Assembly (NCBI GenBank): GCA_031282205.1 | Contig: JAITEE010000051.1 | Coordinates: 1-45,797 of the forward strand | DNA: 45,797 nt | DNA from: Candidatus Methanovirga aequatorialis | GTDB taxonomy: Archaea > Methanobacteriota > Methanobacteria > Methanobacteriales > Methanobacteriaceae | Direction: 5' to 3' | Shown: piece after piece, positions 26,315 through 33,795 of the stretch | How the letters are laid out: every line of letters begins with the position of its first letter | Position numbering within the stretch: the stretch's first letter is position 1 | Notes under the pieces: model-generated | The model's database searches: none | Told to the model about the DNA's origin: nothing | The model's input: only the letters and a program-made list of their open reading frames with translations | Made by a program: the position numbers and the translations under genes

Positions 26315-27055
26315 CTACATGTTACCTAGATCCATACAATTTAACGATTCTTTTAAATTGTCTTCATTTGAAAAATCCTTAATGATATCCTTTAGTTTTT
26401 CTTCATTGTAATCTTTAAATTTTTTTGTTGTTTCAATCATTAAAGGTATTGCACGTGTTATGTTATCCACTATTGTGATATTTGCTTTTTTCGATGTTCG
26501 TGATAGTGGATTTAAGTCGATAGCTATTACCTCCTTACCACTATCCACTAAAATTTCTGTTCTATCTCCATCCTCAAGAGGGACCAGAATTAAATCCGAC
26601 GAAAATATGCCATTTTTACTTGCCGTTGCTCTTGGACTTTTAATATCTTTTATATATAACAATTCATCTTCATTTGTTCCTAAAACATTGTTATACCCTT
26701 TTTTATTTACAATATCTTTTATAATATCCACTCTTTTTTCCGTTCTATAGAAAAGATTGATCTCAATTTTAGCAGGGATTAATTTAGCCAACTGAATAAC
26801 TTCATCAACTACCAACGCTGTTGTGTTACCATTAATTGAAATAACTGGATTTTTCGCTAAAAGAAGTTTAGCAACACCTATCTTAACAGCCATTTCACTT
26901 GGTTCTGTTGACTTTTCACCTAACAAATAGTCAAAGGCTTCTCCTCTCCCATGTGCTATCATTCCAGAGTCAGATAGATAACCTTCTTCATGAGCATTTT
27001 TTATTTTTTCTCTAAGAATCAACGATTCATATCTTGGATGATTTTTAGGTATCAT
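26315..27055 (-). CDS. 4-phosphopantoate-beta-alanine ligase (archaeal coenzyme A pathway)
   Basis: This archaeal phosphopantothenate synthetase (DUF137 family) joins 4-phosphopantoate to beta-alanine with ATP, in place of bacterial PanC. The 246-residue product starts IPKNHPRYESLILREKI and has GMIAHGRGEAFDYLLGE, NPVISINGNTTALV, SPRATASKNGIF and AIDLNPLSRTSKKANITIVD, the characteristic blocks of the family. Length is normal. It is likely the first gene before truA. Its upstream region is the composite insertion block at 27200-27647. Confidence 0.93.
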   Translation of the reverse strand: MIPKNHPRYESLILREKIKNAHEEGYLSDSGMIAHGRGEAFDYLLGEKSTEPSEMAVKIGVAKLLLAKNPVISINGNTTALVVDEVIQLAKLIPAKIEINLFYRTEKRVDIIKDIVNKKGYNNVLGTNEDELLYIKDIKSPRATASKNGIFSSDLILVPLEDGDRTEILVDSGKEVIAIDLNPLSRTSKKANITIVDNITRAIPLMIETTKKFKDYNEEKLKDIIKDFSNEDNLKESLNCMDLGNM

Positions 27056-27245
27056 AAAAACACCAACTTCAACATCTTCAACTGAAGTTCATGAAATAAT
27101 TTTTTTTGATTTTCGTTTCTAATTGAACGAGTTCAACAAGGAAGTAATGAAATTTTTTAAATTTTTATTATTGATCATTAAATTAATTTGTAGGTATGAA
27201 AGTTAAGTTTGCAAGTTTTGAACGTTAAAAAATATTTCAATTTTT

Positions 27246-27344
27246 GAGGGTGTAAAAAAGTGTGGAGTTTTTCATAAAAATCAGCATTTACTTATAAAGA
27301 AAATGTGAAAAATTGAAAAAACTCCACAAAATTTTACAGTCTCC
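27246..27344. mobile_element. Element B, 99-bp insert inside element A
   Basis: The ends GTGTAAAAAAGTGTGGAGTT and (right end reversed) CTGTAAAATTTTGTGGAGTT form an imperfect inverted repeat of nearly 30 bp. AATTTTT stands on both sides (27239-27245 and 27345-27351), while the matching place in the short copy near 3283 has this sequence only once. That is the pattern of an insertion with a 7-bp target duplication. It has no coding capacity. Confidence 0.65.
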
Positions 27345-27422
27345 AATTTTTTTAAAACAACCATTTAATGTTAGTTTGTTTTATTAAATAACTATTTATT
27401 TATAAATATTTTGTTAAAATAG

Positions 27423-27564
27423 TGTCATGACAATTTAATTTTAAATGTTTATATGGTTGAAGTTACATGATAATAAATAGTAAAATAAGCTGGAATTTCA
27501 CAAAATAAAACACATATGAAAATATTATGTTCGAATTAAACAATAAGAATTAAGTTGTCTTAAC
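27423..27564. mobile_element. Element C, 142-bp insert inside element A
   Basis: The left end TGTCATGACAATTTAATT and right end AATTAAGTTGTCTTAAC are imperfectly inverted (about 13 of 17). AAATAG stands on both sides (27417-27422 and 27565-27570). The short copy of element A lacks this block. Evidence is weaker than for element B because the direct repeat is also part of A's own AT-rich palindromes. Confidence 0.5.
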
Positions 27565-27682
27565 AAATAGCTATTTTAATTTATAAAATATTGAATGGAT
27601 AATTTTCATGAAAGTTAAAATAATTCAATATCTTGCAAACTTTAGTTAAAATCCTATAAAATGAATGTGGATGGAATCAAAA

Positions 27683-27826
27683 TTAATAGTTCAAATATGA
27701 CTTATTTAAACGCTCTAAGAAGTCATAAATTAATAATGCAGATGCAAAAACCATTAAACCATAATAGATTATTCTCGTCCTATCTACACCTACGGTGTAA
27801 GTACCATATCCTGGAATAAATTCCAT
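27683..27826 (-). CDS. Small predicted membrane protein (47 residues)
   Basis: A minus-strand frame from ATG 27824-27826 encodes MEFIPGYGTYTVGVDRTR, then a hydrophobic span IIYYGLMVFASALLIYDFLE and a polar tail ending KSYLNY. The single span with charged flanks (positive-inside at the R's) is a convincing membrane segment. It starts 13 bases after the out-of-frame stop of the broken HEPN gene. The Shine-Dalgarno sequence is poor. I do not recognise the family. Confidence 0.5.
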   Translation of the reverse strand: MEFIPGYGTYTVGVDRTRIIYYGLMVFASALLIYDFLERLNKSYLNY

Positions 27827-27838
27827 TATGATCTGTGA

Positions 27839-28137
27839 TCAAAAGCCAATAACAGCAGCCATACTAAAAGAAGAATATTCCTTTAAAAATTCTATTGAGG
27901 TTATATGGGAGCTTTTTGAAGAAGCACTATAACTTCACTACACATCAAAGCTTTAATTGCTTGTAAAATCGAATTATATATTATATTATACGCCCAATCA
28001 TTATTATCACAAAGCATACTTTTAGCTACTTTTAAGTCTCTTTTAACTAAATCAATGGAATTTTTCATCTGTTTTTCCCTATTTTTAATTTTTTTAATCA
28101 ATCCTTTTTTTTCAAGATCATCTATCATACATTTCAT
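27839..28137 (-). pseudogene. HEPN domain protein, frameshifted (toxin of HEPN-MNT pair)
   Basis: The first frame reads SIDLVKRDLKVAKSMLCDNN, then DWAYNIIYNSILQAIKALM, the first helices of a HEPN domain. It then shifts to CSEVIVLLQKAPI and stops at 27901. Restoring one missing base (SEG-YSASSKSSHITS, then IEFLKEY) restores the family pattern, ending at 27839. The C-terminal helix with the RNase motif (R-x4-6-H) is absent, so the product should not be an active RNase. The MNT gene ends 4 bases upstream, the standard arrangement for this two-gene system. Confidence 0.75.
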
Positions 28138-28141
28138 CTTT

Positions 28142-28729
28142 TTAATATCGATTAATTTTTAATATATTTTCACTATCCTCAATTAAAAATATTTTAGGAT
28201 TCTCAACGACTTCTAATATAAAAGAATTTTTATCTTTTAGACCTTCTTTAATTTCTTTCCTTGTGAATAACACATAATTTATTTCTTTTGAATATTCTTT
28301 TTCAAGTTCATAAAATTCTTCTACCAAAAAATCCTCATTAATCTCCCCTACTATGAATAAATCCAAATCACTATCAAATTTTTGAGACCCAGAAGCATAT
28401 GAACCGTAAATAAATGCAGTATCAATGTTTTCATATTTTTTTAGATTATTTTTAATAACACTTAAAAGACCTTTTGTTTTTAAGAAAATTTTAGTTATTT
28501 CTTCATAAATTGGAGAGTGGTTATTCATTTTATAATATTTTAGATTACTTTCTTCTTCTACAATCAAAAGTCCAATGTTTTCTAAGTTAATTAATTCTCT
28601 TCGAACCGAATTTATATTTTCATTGATTATTCTACTAAATTCTCTAATATAAACTCTTTTTTCAGGATTTAATGAGAAATAACTCAAAATTTTCACTCTT
28701 GTTTTGGAGTGAAACAAATTTTCTAACAT
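28142..28729 (-). CDS. MNT-type nucleotidyltransferase with N-terminal winged helix (antitoxin)
   Basis: The 195-residue product starts with a winged helix (NLFHSKTRVKILSYFSLNPE, VYIREFSRIINENINSVRRE). It then has a minimal nucleotidyltransferase motif, FIYGSYASGSQKFDSDLDLF (G-S-x10-D-x-D), near residue 107-125. In HEPN-MNT modules such enzymes add AMP to the HEPN toxin and silence it; the N-terminal domain suggests it also represses its own promoter. Two palindromes lie 23-63 bases upstream of the ATG. The partner gene is broken, so the antitoxin is apparently orphaned. Confidence 0.85.
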   Translation of the reverse strand: MLENLFHSKTRVKILSYFSLNPEKRVYIREFSRIINENINSVRRELINLENIGLLIVEEESNLKYYKMNNHSPIYEEITKIFLKTKGLLSVIKNNLKKYENIDTAFIYGSYASGSQKFDSDLDLFIVGEINEDFLVEEFYELEKEYSKEINYVLFTRKEIKEGLKDKNSFILEVVENPKIFLIEDSENILKINRY

Positions 28730-28751
28730 GATTTATAATATTAACTCCTTT

Positions 28752-28792
28752 TGTATAAATACTTTATACATTTGTATAATTGAATTATACAA
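28752..28792. promoter_or_regulatory. Two tandem palindromic operators upstream of the MNT gene
   Basis: The first site has arms TGTATAAA and TTTATACA around TAC (28752-28770). The second has arms TTGTATAATT and AATTATACAA around one G (28772-28792). Both are perfect and share a TGTATAA half-site; their centres are 21 bp apart, two turns of the helix. They lie just upstream of the MNT start, where a winged-helix autorepressor would act. The role is inferred; the symmetry is directly seen. Confidence 0.7.
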
Positions 28793-28920
28793 CTATTTTT
28801 TATTAACTATTTTTTGTTAATAATCAATAAACTTACATTTCATTAAACAATATATTAATCTTCTTTAAGTTAATAAAAATAAAAAAATTTTAAAAAGCAA
28901 AAATTGGTCTTAGATATAAA

Positions 28921-28990
28921 TATTGAATATATAAAGTTCAATGACCAATTTATTTAAATAGTAACCATGTTTTATTGAATATATAAAGTT
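28921..28990. repeat. 18-bp direct repeat
   Basis: TATTGAATATATAAAGTT occurs at 28921-28938 and 28973-28990, 52 bp apart, between the CoxE-like gene's 3' end and the MNT operators. It may be an old short duplication or a paired binding site. Confidence 0.6.
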
Positions 28991-28998
28991 ATTGAGTG

Positions 28999-30138
28999 TT
29001 AAATTTCAACAATTAATTCTGCCAACTGTTCAAGATTTCTAACTTCAAACAATTCTGCACCTGCATCTTCATAATTGGAAACACAACTGTCCGCTACATT
29101 CCATTTCTTTTTTTCTTCAGGATTTAGTATTAAAACTCTTTTTGACTTTTTAACCATGTTTTCAATTATTTCAGCACTTTTTGGTATTCCATTTTCTTTT
29201 TTACCTGCCCAATCTCTACAGTCGCTTAAAATCAATAGATATGATTTACTGTTTATGTTCGTATGGCCTTGAAATTCTTTAAATGCCATGTACATATTAG
29301 ATTTGCCATGAATCATGGAATTTTCATGTCTAATTTTCATTACTTTAATGAAAGCATCTATTAAATCTGGTTCATAAAGTGCAGAGGTAATATCAACGGT
29401 TTTATTGTCAAACTCATATACTTTAGCTTTTGAAAATGAATTTTGTGAAGCATAAACCATGCAAAAAAACCATATACTGATCCAATCACAGGAAACACTT
29501 ATATCCGATAGGAAGTAGTGGTCGTGTTTCTTGATCTTTGGTTTAGTTTTTATAAGTTCAAGAAAAGTTCCACCATGTTTAAGGTTTTTTCTGATACTTC
29601 TTCTAATATCTATTTTTTGTGTTTTAACCATTTTCAATTGTCTTGATCTTTTTGTAGCTATTTTATGACCCAATTTCTGACAAAGATCAACTAGTTCTAC
29701 TTGTAAGCTGTTCATATTCTTTATATCGTTTTTTAAAAGCTTTGAATTTCCCTCGTATGCTCCATCATTGTTCATATTGTTTAAACTATTTTCAAGGTAG
29801 TCTATTCTGTAGTATTTGCTGTCACGGTCAAAATAACGTTTTGAAGTTCTTCTACTTGTTGAAGACCCAATGTACGTCTTGAAGGGAGTTTTTCCTTTAT
29901 TTTGAATATTTTTATTTTCTTTTTCTTCCTTTTTATTTATAAAAAAATCTTCATAAATTTCGTCAAATTTATTCCTAAATCTTTGATCTTTTAAGTAAAT
30001 GGATGCCATCGCATCTTTTAAATTTCCATCATTTTTTATCAGTGTTTTGGCTTTACATGCCAACTTGGTACTTCTAACACTTGCAGGAATTCCATTGTCT
30101 CTAAGTTTTCCTGAAAATTTGACGATGTCTTCTATCAT
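28999..30138 (-). CDS. CoxE-like von Willebrand factor A domain protein
   Basis: The 379-residue product has a helical N-terminal half with a basic, poorly conserved linker (about 75-110). Its C-terminal VWA domain has the MIDAS metal site D-x-S-x-S in FLSDISVSCDWISIWF near residue 218 and a second acidic strand LLILSDCRDW. Such proteins pair with MoxR AAA+ ATPases in chaperone or cofactor-insertion systems, for example CoxD/CoxE in CO dehydrogenase maturation. It lies 14 bases downstream of the MoxR gene. The client protein is unknown; no target enzyme gene is nearby. Confidence 0.85.
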   Translation of the reverse strand: MIEDIVKFSGKLRDNGIPASVRSTKLACKAKTLIKNDGNLKDAMASIYLKDQRFRNKFDEIYEDFFINKKEEKENKNIQNKGKTPFKTYIGSSTSRRTSKRYFDRDSKYYRIDYLENSLNNMNNDGAYEGNSKLLKNDIKNMNSLQVELVDLCQKLGHKIATKRSRQLKMVKTQKIDIRRSIRKNLKHGGTFLELIKTKPKIKKHDHYFLSDISVSCDWISIWFFCMVYASQNSFSKAKVYEFDNKTVDITSALYEPDLIDAFIKVMKIRHENSMIHGKSNMYMAFKEFQGHTNINSKSYLLILSDCRDWAGKKENGIPKSAEIIENMVKKSKRVLILNPEEKKKWNVADSCVSNYEDAGAELFEVRNLEQLAELIVEI

Positions 30139-30152
30139 TTGTTTTTTTTCCC

Positions 30153-31001
30153 TTATTTTATTTTAATATTACCCAACACCTTTCGTTTATATTCTTCATT
30201 TTTTATTGCAACATTTATAGTTTTTTCAAAGGTTTTTTCGTCTAAAACTTCTTTATTAAGAACAATAAGACTTTTAACCCAGTCTACCGCCGCCCTAATA
30301 GATGGTGTTTTTGTAAGTTTGAGCCTTCTAATATTCTGTATTGTTTTGACAACATTTTTTATTAGTTTTCCAGAGGCAGTTGGGATATGAGATTTTACTA
30401 TCTCCACTTCACGATCAAATTTTGGGTAGTCAATGTATAGGTAGAGGCATCTATCTTTTGTTTCATCAAGTAACAGTCTTTGGGAGTTAGAAGTTATTAT
30501 AATAAGTAAATCATTATTTAAGTTAAACGTTCCGAGGTCATTTACAGTTATTTCTTTTTCTCCAAGTGCTTGTAATAGAAAACTTTCAACTTCTTCATCA
30601 GCTTTATCAATTTCATCGATTAAAATTATAGAATCCTTTTTGTTCATGAAGGCTGATAACAATGGTCTTTTTATAAAAAAATCTTCTTTGAAGACGTCGT
30701 CTTCAGTTTTGTTTGTTTTAGAAACCTCAAGAGATAGAAGTTGTTTTTGATAGTTCCATTCCCCTACGATCTGTTCAAAACTAATTCCTTCGTAACATTG
30801 TATCCTAAAAAAATCCCTATCAAACGCTTTTGAAATGGACTTAGAGAGTTGAGTTTTACCAGTTCCAGGAGGACCTTCAATCAAAATAGGTTTTTTAAGT
30901 TCAAGAGATAAAAACACGACCATAGTTATATTGTCATCTGGAATGTAGTTATTTTCAGTTAAAACTTCCTTGATTCCATTTATATTTATGTTTTCTCCCA
31001 T
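30153..31001 (-). CDS. MoxR-family AAA+ ATPase
   Basis: The product carries Walker [16 protein letters not shown], Walker [22 protein letters not shown] and a sensor-1 region [17 protein letters not shown], the hallmarks of MoxR ATPases. The frame opens further upstream at 31067, but I chose ATG 30999-31001 ([14 protein letters not shown]): family members begin there and the extra 22 residues are rich in aromatic residues and unlike coding sequence. It heads a probable two-gene operon with the CoxE-like gene. Confidence 0.88.
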   Translation of the reverse strand: MGENININGIKEVLTENNYIPDDNITMVVFLSLELKKPILIEGPPGTGKTQLSKSISKAFDRDFFRIQCYEGISFEQIVGEWNYQKQLLSLEVSKTNKTEDDVFKEDFFIKRPLLSAFMNKKDSIILIDEIDKADEEVESFLLQALGEKEITVNDLGTFNLNNDLLIIITSNSQRLLLDETKDRCLYLYIDYPKFDREVEIVKSHIPTASGKLIKNVVKTIQNIRRLKLTKTPSIRAAVDWVKSLIVLNKEVLDEKTFEKTINVAIKNEEYKRKVLGNIKIK

Positions 31002-31108
31002 CGTATCACTTTCCAAAACAAAAATTTGGCCACTTTGGAAAAACATATAAAAGTATTTTTTTTTCATTGAAAGTGGTCTTATAAGTAACCAAGGTTACCA
31101 AAAAATTT

Positions 31109-31966
31109 TTAAAATTTATACTTTCCTAAAAGGATATCCTCTTTCCTATATGGTTTTAAAATAGCTTCAACATAATCTTCTCCAATTTCATAGGTATTAA
31201 ATGAATTAGGACAAGATCCTCTTAATTTAAGAGAAGAAAAAGAACCAGCAGTGGCAAAAATAGTATTTTCAACTTTCCATAAATAGGGCACGTGTTTATG
31301 ACCAGAAAGAACCATATTAACCTCAAAATCTGTTAATGATTTCAAAATATCCCCAGCATCGAATAATATATTGCGTTCCCTCCCTGTTTTAGGAATAGGC
31401 AAAACATGATGATGAATAGCTACAATGGAAAAAGTAGAATTCATATAAGAGTCCGCTAAAATCTCCTCCATCCACAACTGTTGAGGACGACCAACACTAC
31501 CATCACTAATATCTGGTTCTGAACTGTCTAAACCAACCAATGTGATATTATCAATATCAACAGAACATTTTGGTCCTTGTACTTTGATCCAATCCTTTAT
31601 TTCCTTATTTTTTAATGTACATTCCCCATTTAAAGTATCATCATATTGTATTTTATTGTTAACTTTATTGTTAGAACTTAAATTTTGAGCCCAGTTACGT
31701 TCACCAATGAGTTTTTGGAAGGTCTCGTAGCCTAGATTACGAGCGTCGTGGTTTCCAGGAATAGAAAAAAACATAGATTTAAAAAATTTTATGTACTCAA
31801 TAGCCTTTATATACTCTGCATAATATCCATGATTTGTAAAATCTCCAGTAAAAATTATAAAATCAGGATCCAAATCGTTGACCTTATCGATGCTATTAAA
31901 AAAAACATCTTCACTAAAGTCTGTACCTCCAACATGAAAATCAGAAATATGTACTATGAACGTCAT
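31109..31966 (-). CDS. Calcineurin-like metallophosphoesterase
   Basis: All five metal-binding motifs of the family are visible in 285 residues: HISDFHVGG near the N-terminus, FTGDFTNHG, IPGNHDARN, AIHHHVLPI and LSGHKHVPY. A two-metal phosphoesterase, such as a cyclic-nucleotide (CpdA-like) enzyme, is expected, but the substrate cannot be read from sequence. It lies 13 bases after nac on the same strand and so is probably transcribed with it; it also lies 107 bases upstream of the MoxR gene. Confidence 0.92.
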   Translation of the reverse strand: MTFIVHISDFHVGGTDFSEDVFFNSIDKVNDLDPDFIIFTGDFTNHGYYAEYIKAIEYIKFFKSMFFSIPGNHDARNLGYETFQKLIGERNWAQNLSSNNKVNNKIQYDDTLNGECTLKNKEIKDWIKVQGPKCSVDIDNITLVGLDSSEPDISDGSVGRPQQLWMEEILADSYMNSTFSIVAIHHHVLPIPKTGRERNILFDAGDILKSLTDFEVNMVLSGHKHVPYLWKVENTIFATAGSFSSLKLRGSCPNSFNTYEIGEDYVEAILKPYRKEDILLGKYKF

Positions 31967-31979
31967 TTTAATCGTGATT

Positions 31980-32330
31980 TTATTGGTTTAATCTTAAAAT
32001 TGCTTCTGCTAAGTCTCCATCAGTAGCTATTAAAGCTTTTTCAGCTTCTTCTCTAGAAACTTGCCCTTGACTTGCCACCATTTCTATATCTTCATCAGGA
32101 ATAACTAACTCCTCTTCAAAGTCAATTTCAATAGCTGTACCCGAGATTTGATATGTTTCTTGACCCATCACTTTCGTCAAATTAACTTCTGCATTAGGAA
32201 TAATCAATTCTTTATCTTCAAATCTAATTATAACCTCTTTAACTCCAGGAAGGTCCTTTACATCCATTCCCATTTTTTTCATTTGTCTTTTCATTTGCTT
32301 CATCTGTTTTGGATTCATACCAGGTATCAT
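31980..32330 (-). CDS. nac: Nascent polypeptide-associated complex protein
   Basis: Archaeal NAC is a homodimer that binds nascent chains at the ribosome exit. The 116-residue product starts MIPGMNPKQMKQMKRQMKKM, has the NAC beta-barrel (EVIIRFEDKELIIPNAEVNLT, QTYQISG) and ends with a UBA domain (VSREEAEKALIATDGDLAEAILRLNQ). This is the full archaeal layout. Confidence 0.97.
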   Translation of the reverse strand: MIPGMNPKQMKQMKRQMKKMGMDVKDLPGVKEVIIRFEDKELIIPNAEVNLTKVMGQETYQISGTAIEIDFEEELVIPDEDIEMVASQGQVSREEAEKALIATDGDLAEAILRLNQ

Positions 32331-32661
32331 ACAACCACTACTTCAACTAAATTTATCATGACTAAATCTCAATTAGATAACATTTATTAAATTATAGTTA
32401 CCTATTAAAGATGTATTTAATATAATTTGTATTAATATGTTATTAAACTTATTTTAAATATTTTTTTATCAAAAATTATATTTTCGATTATTATACCACA
32501 TATATGAATATAAAGAATTAGAATATCTTATTACGTTCTAAATAGATGTGAAATTTCTTATTTTAGCAGTTAAATAGATTATAATAATTTTTTATTGGAT
32601 TTTACAATATGAACACAAAAATTATGATGTCGATAAATAAAAATAAACAACAGGTGATAGA
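32331..32661. other. Divergent promoter region
   Basis: This separates nac (left) from the tRNA-binding protein gene (right). It is AT-rich, with TATA-like strings such as CACATATATGAATATAAAG near 32498. I see no RNA gene. Confidence 0.4.
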
Positions 32662-33015
32662 ATGTGGGATACAACAAAAGATTATAGATTACTGGTAGCT
32701 CAAGAGTCAAAGGAATTATATAAAAAGACCATAAATAATGGAAGTTTTAGAGGCCATTGGAACAAGAAAATGGCTCTTGAAGTCGCAGAAAATATGAATA
32801 GTGACCTCCAAGCCTTAACGTACTCTTACTTAGATCCTAAAGATCTAGCAAGTGCACCAGAGGTAGGTCATCTGAGAGAAAAGATTGAAAAGATTGTTGG
32901 ATATTTAGGTGGAGATGACTGGGCTAAAACATTTCTAGAGAAGACCCCTAAACAAGAAAGAGAAAGACTGGAAGAAAATATTGCAAAAGTTAAATTCTTC
33001 ATTAGGACGATCTAA
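32662..33015 (+). CDS. N-terminal part of an interrupted tRNA-binding-domain protein
   Basis: ACAGGTGATAGA lies just before the ATG, a good ribosome binding site. The 117 residues (MWDTTKDYRLLVAQESKELY, then WNKKMALEVAENMNSDLQAL, ending KVKFFIRTI) form a helical domain I believe is the N-terminal half of a Methanobacteriales protein related to the C-terminal region of methionyl-tRNA synthetase. It stops at TAA 33013-33015. The same frame stays open immediately beyond and reads NLKDRIIIGPIPDPIVGVD into the next feature. A single TAA therefore splits what looks like one protein of about 240 residues. Confidence 0.7.
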   Translation: MWDTTKDYRLLVAQESKELYKKTINNGSFRGHWNKKMALEVAENMNSDLQALTYSYLDPKDLASAPEVGHLREKIEKIVGYLGGDDWAKTFLEKTPKQERERLEENIAKVKFFIRTI

Positions 33016-33060
33016 AATTTAAAAGACAGAATTATAATAGGCCCAATTCCTGATCCAATA

Positions 33061-33381
33061 GTGGGAGTAGACATCGTCGTTGGGGAGATAATGAGTGTCA
33101 GTAAACATGGGGACAGCTTAATGATCACCAACGTAAACACTGGTAAACATGCCATTAAAGTCATTACCAATGATTTAAATGTGAAAGAAGGAGATCATGT
33201 TGGAATAGCTATGCTTCCTCCAATGAACTTTCTTGGAATATTAAGTGAAGGAATGTTTTTAGGTAATGGTTCAAATATTTTAAAAGAGGTTGAAGGTGAA
33301 CTAGGTTCCATGCCTAAGGGTATTCCAATAAAATCATTAAATGGAACAAGGAACTTGGTTGAAAACTTTTTAAAAAAGTAA
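33061..33381 (+). CDS. C-terminal part: tRNA-binding (MetRS-C/Trbp111-like) OB domain
   Basis: The segment VGVDIVVGEIMSVSKHGDSL, then TGKHAIKVITNDLNVKEG and MLPPMNFLGILSEGMFLG, is an OB-fold tRNA-binding domain like those of MetRS C-termini and Trbp111. GTG at 33061 is only the first candidate start; it has no ribosome binding site, and the conserved-looking sequence begins 15 codons earlier, directly after the TAA that ends the preceding frame. Either the two halves are one gene with a nonsense mutation or error, or the second half depends on read-through or reinitiation. I favour a damaged single gene. Confidence 0.6.
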   Translation: MGVDIVVGEIMSVSKHGDSLMITNVNTGKHAIKVITNDLNVKEGDHVGIAMLPPMNFLGILSEGMFLGNGSNILKEVEGELGSMPKGIPIKSLNGTRNLVENFLKK

Positions 33382-33552
33382 TTCAATTCCCTATTTTCAG
33401 ATTAGAGTTATAATGAGATAAACAAACTCAAAAACTTAGTTACCACATTTTTTAACAAGTCGATATGGATTTTATCCTCACTTCATTTTCCTCTGTAAGC
33501 TAAACCTACCTAAAATTTTATATGGTATTGATAATAATAGAGTGTATGTGAG

Positions 33553-33795
33553 GTGACAGTTATTGGAGAGACAACCAATTTATATAAAGAAATTCAAACC
33601 GTGGTTCATTCCAAGATTAAAAAGAAACTCAATTTAGATTCAGATTACATTGCAGAATGGAATGTTAGTGAAAATAACAAAGTTGAAGTTGAATTTAGAA
33701 AAAAAGCTATTATTTTTATCGAAGTACTCAACACACTAAGAAAATTCAAAGAAGTTAAACCAATATTCGTTGAGAGGTGTATTTTTTGGAGATAA
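33553..33795 (+). CDS. AbrB/SpoVT-like small DNA-binding protein (uncertain start and end)
   Basis: The frame opens with GTG (MTVIGETTNL), but GAGGTGA overlaps that codon as if it were a ribosome binding site. Residues 11-50 (YKEIQTVVHSKIKKKLNLDS, then DYIAEWNVSENNKVEVEFRK) match the swapped-hairpin AbrB pattern of archaeal regulators. The last 29 residues (AIIFIEVLNTLRKFKEV, PIFVERCIFWR) are unlike AbrB tails, so a frameshift is possible. It overlaps the SIS gene by 19 bases. Confidence 0.45.
   Translation: MTVIGETTNLYKEIQTVVHSKIKKKLNLDSDYIAEWNVSENNKVEVEFRKKAIIFIEVLNTLRKFKEVKPIFVERCIFWR

Larger units (their letters stand above)
27200..27647. mobile_element. Element A, long copy carrying two inserts
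   Basis: The ends AAGTTAAGTTTGCAAG (27200-27215) and CTTGCAAACTTTAGTT (27632-27647) are inverted repeats of each other (14 of 16). In reverse complement, the outer sequence aligns with 3133-3324 through most of its length, but this copy has two blocks of extra DNA (27246-27344 and 27423-27564). Each extra block has its own inverted ends and is bracketed by a short direct repeat. Confidence 0.7.

Noticed and set aside
30139-30390. Plus-strand frame rich in Phe and Ser
   Set aside because: It is antisense to the MoxR gene, and its composition is the mirror of Lys/Glu-rich coding on the other strand.
30153-31067. Longer MoxR-like protein starting at 31067
   Set aside because: The 22 extra residues are aromatic-rich and unlike the family N-terminus; ATG at 31001 fits better.
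28999-31966. Novel defence system made of MoxR, VWA protein and phosphoesterase
   Set aside because: MoxR-VWA pairs do occur in some defence-like ternary systems, but no nuclease, protease or TerD-like component is present, and the phosphoesterase appears to be transcribed with nac instead.
33013-33015. Recoded amino acid such as pyrrolysine at the internal stop
   Set aside because: The codon is TAA, not TAG, and no pyrrolysine genes are seen.
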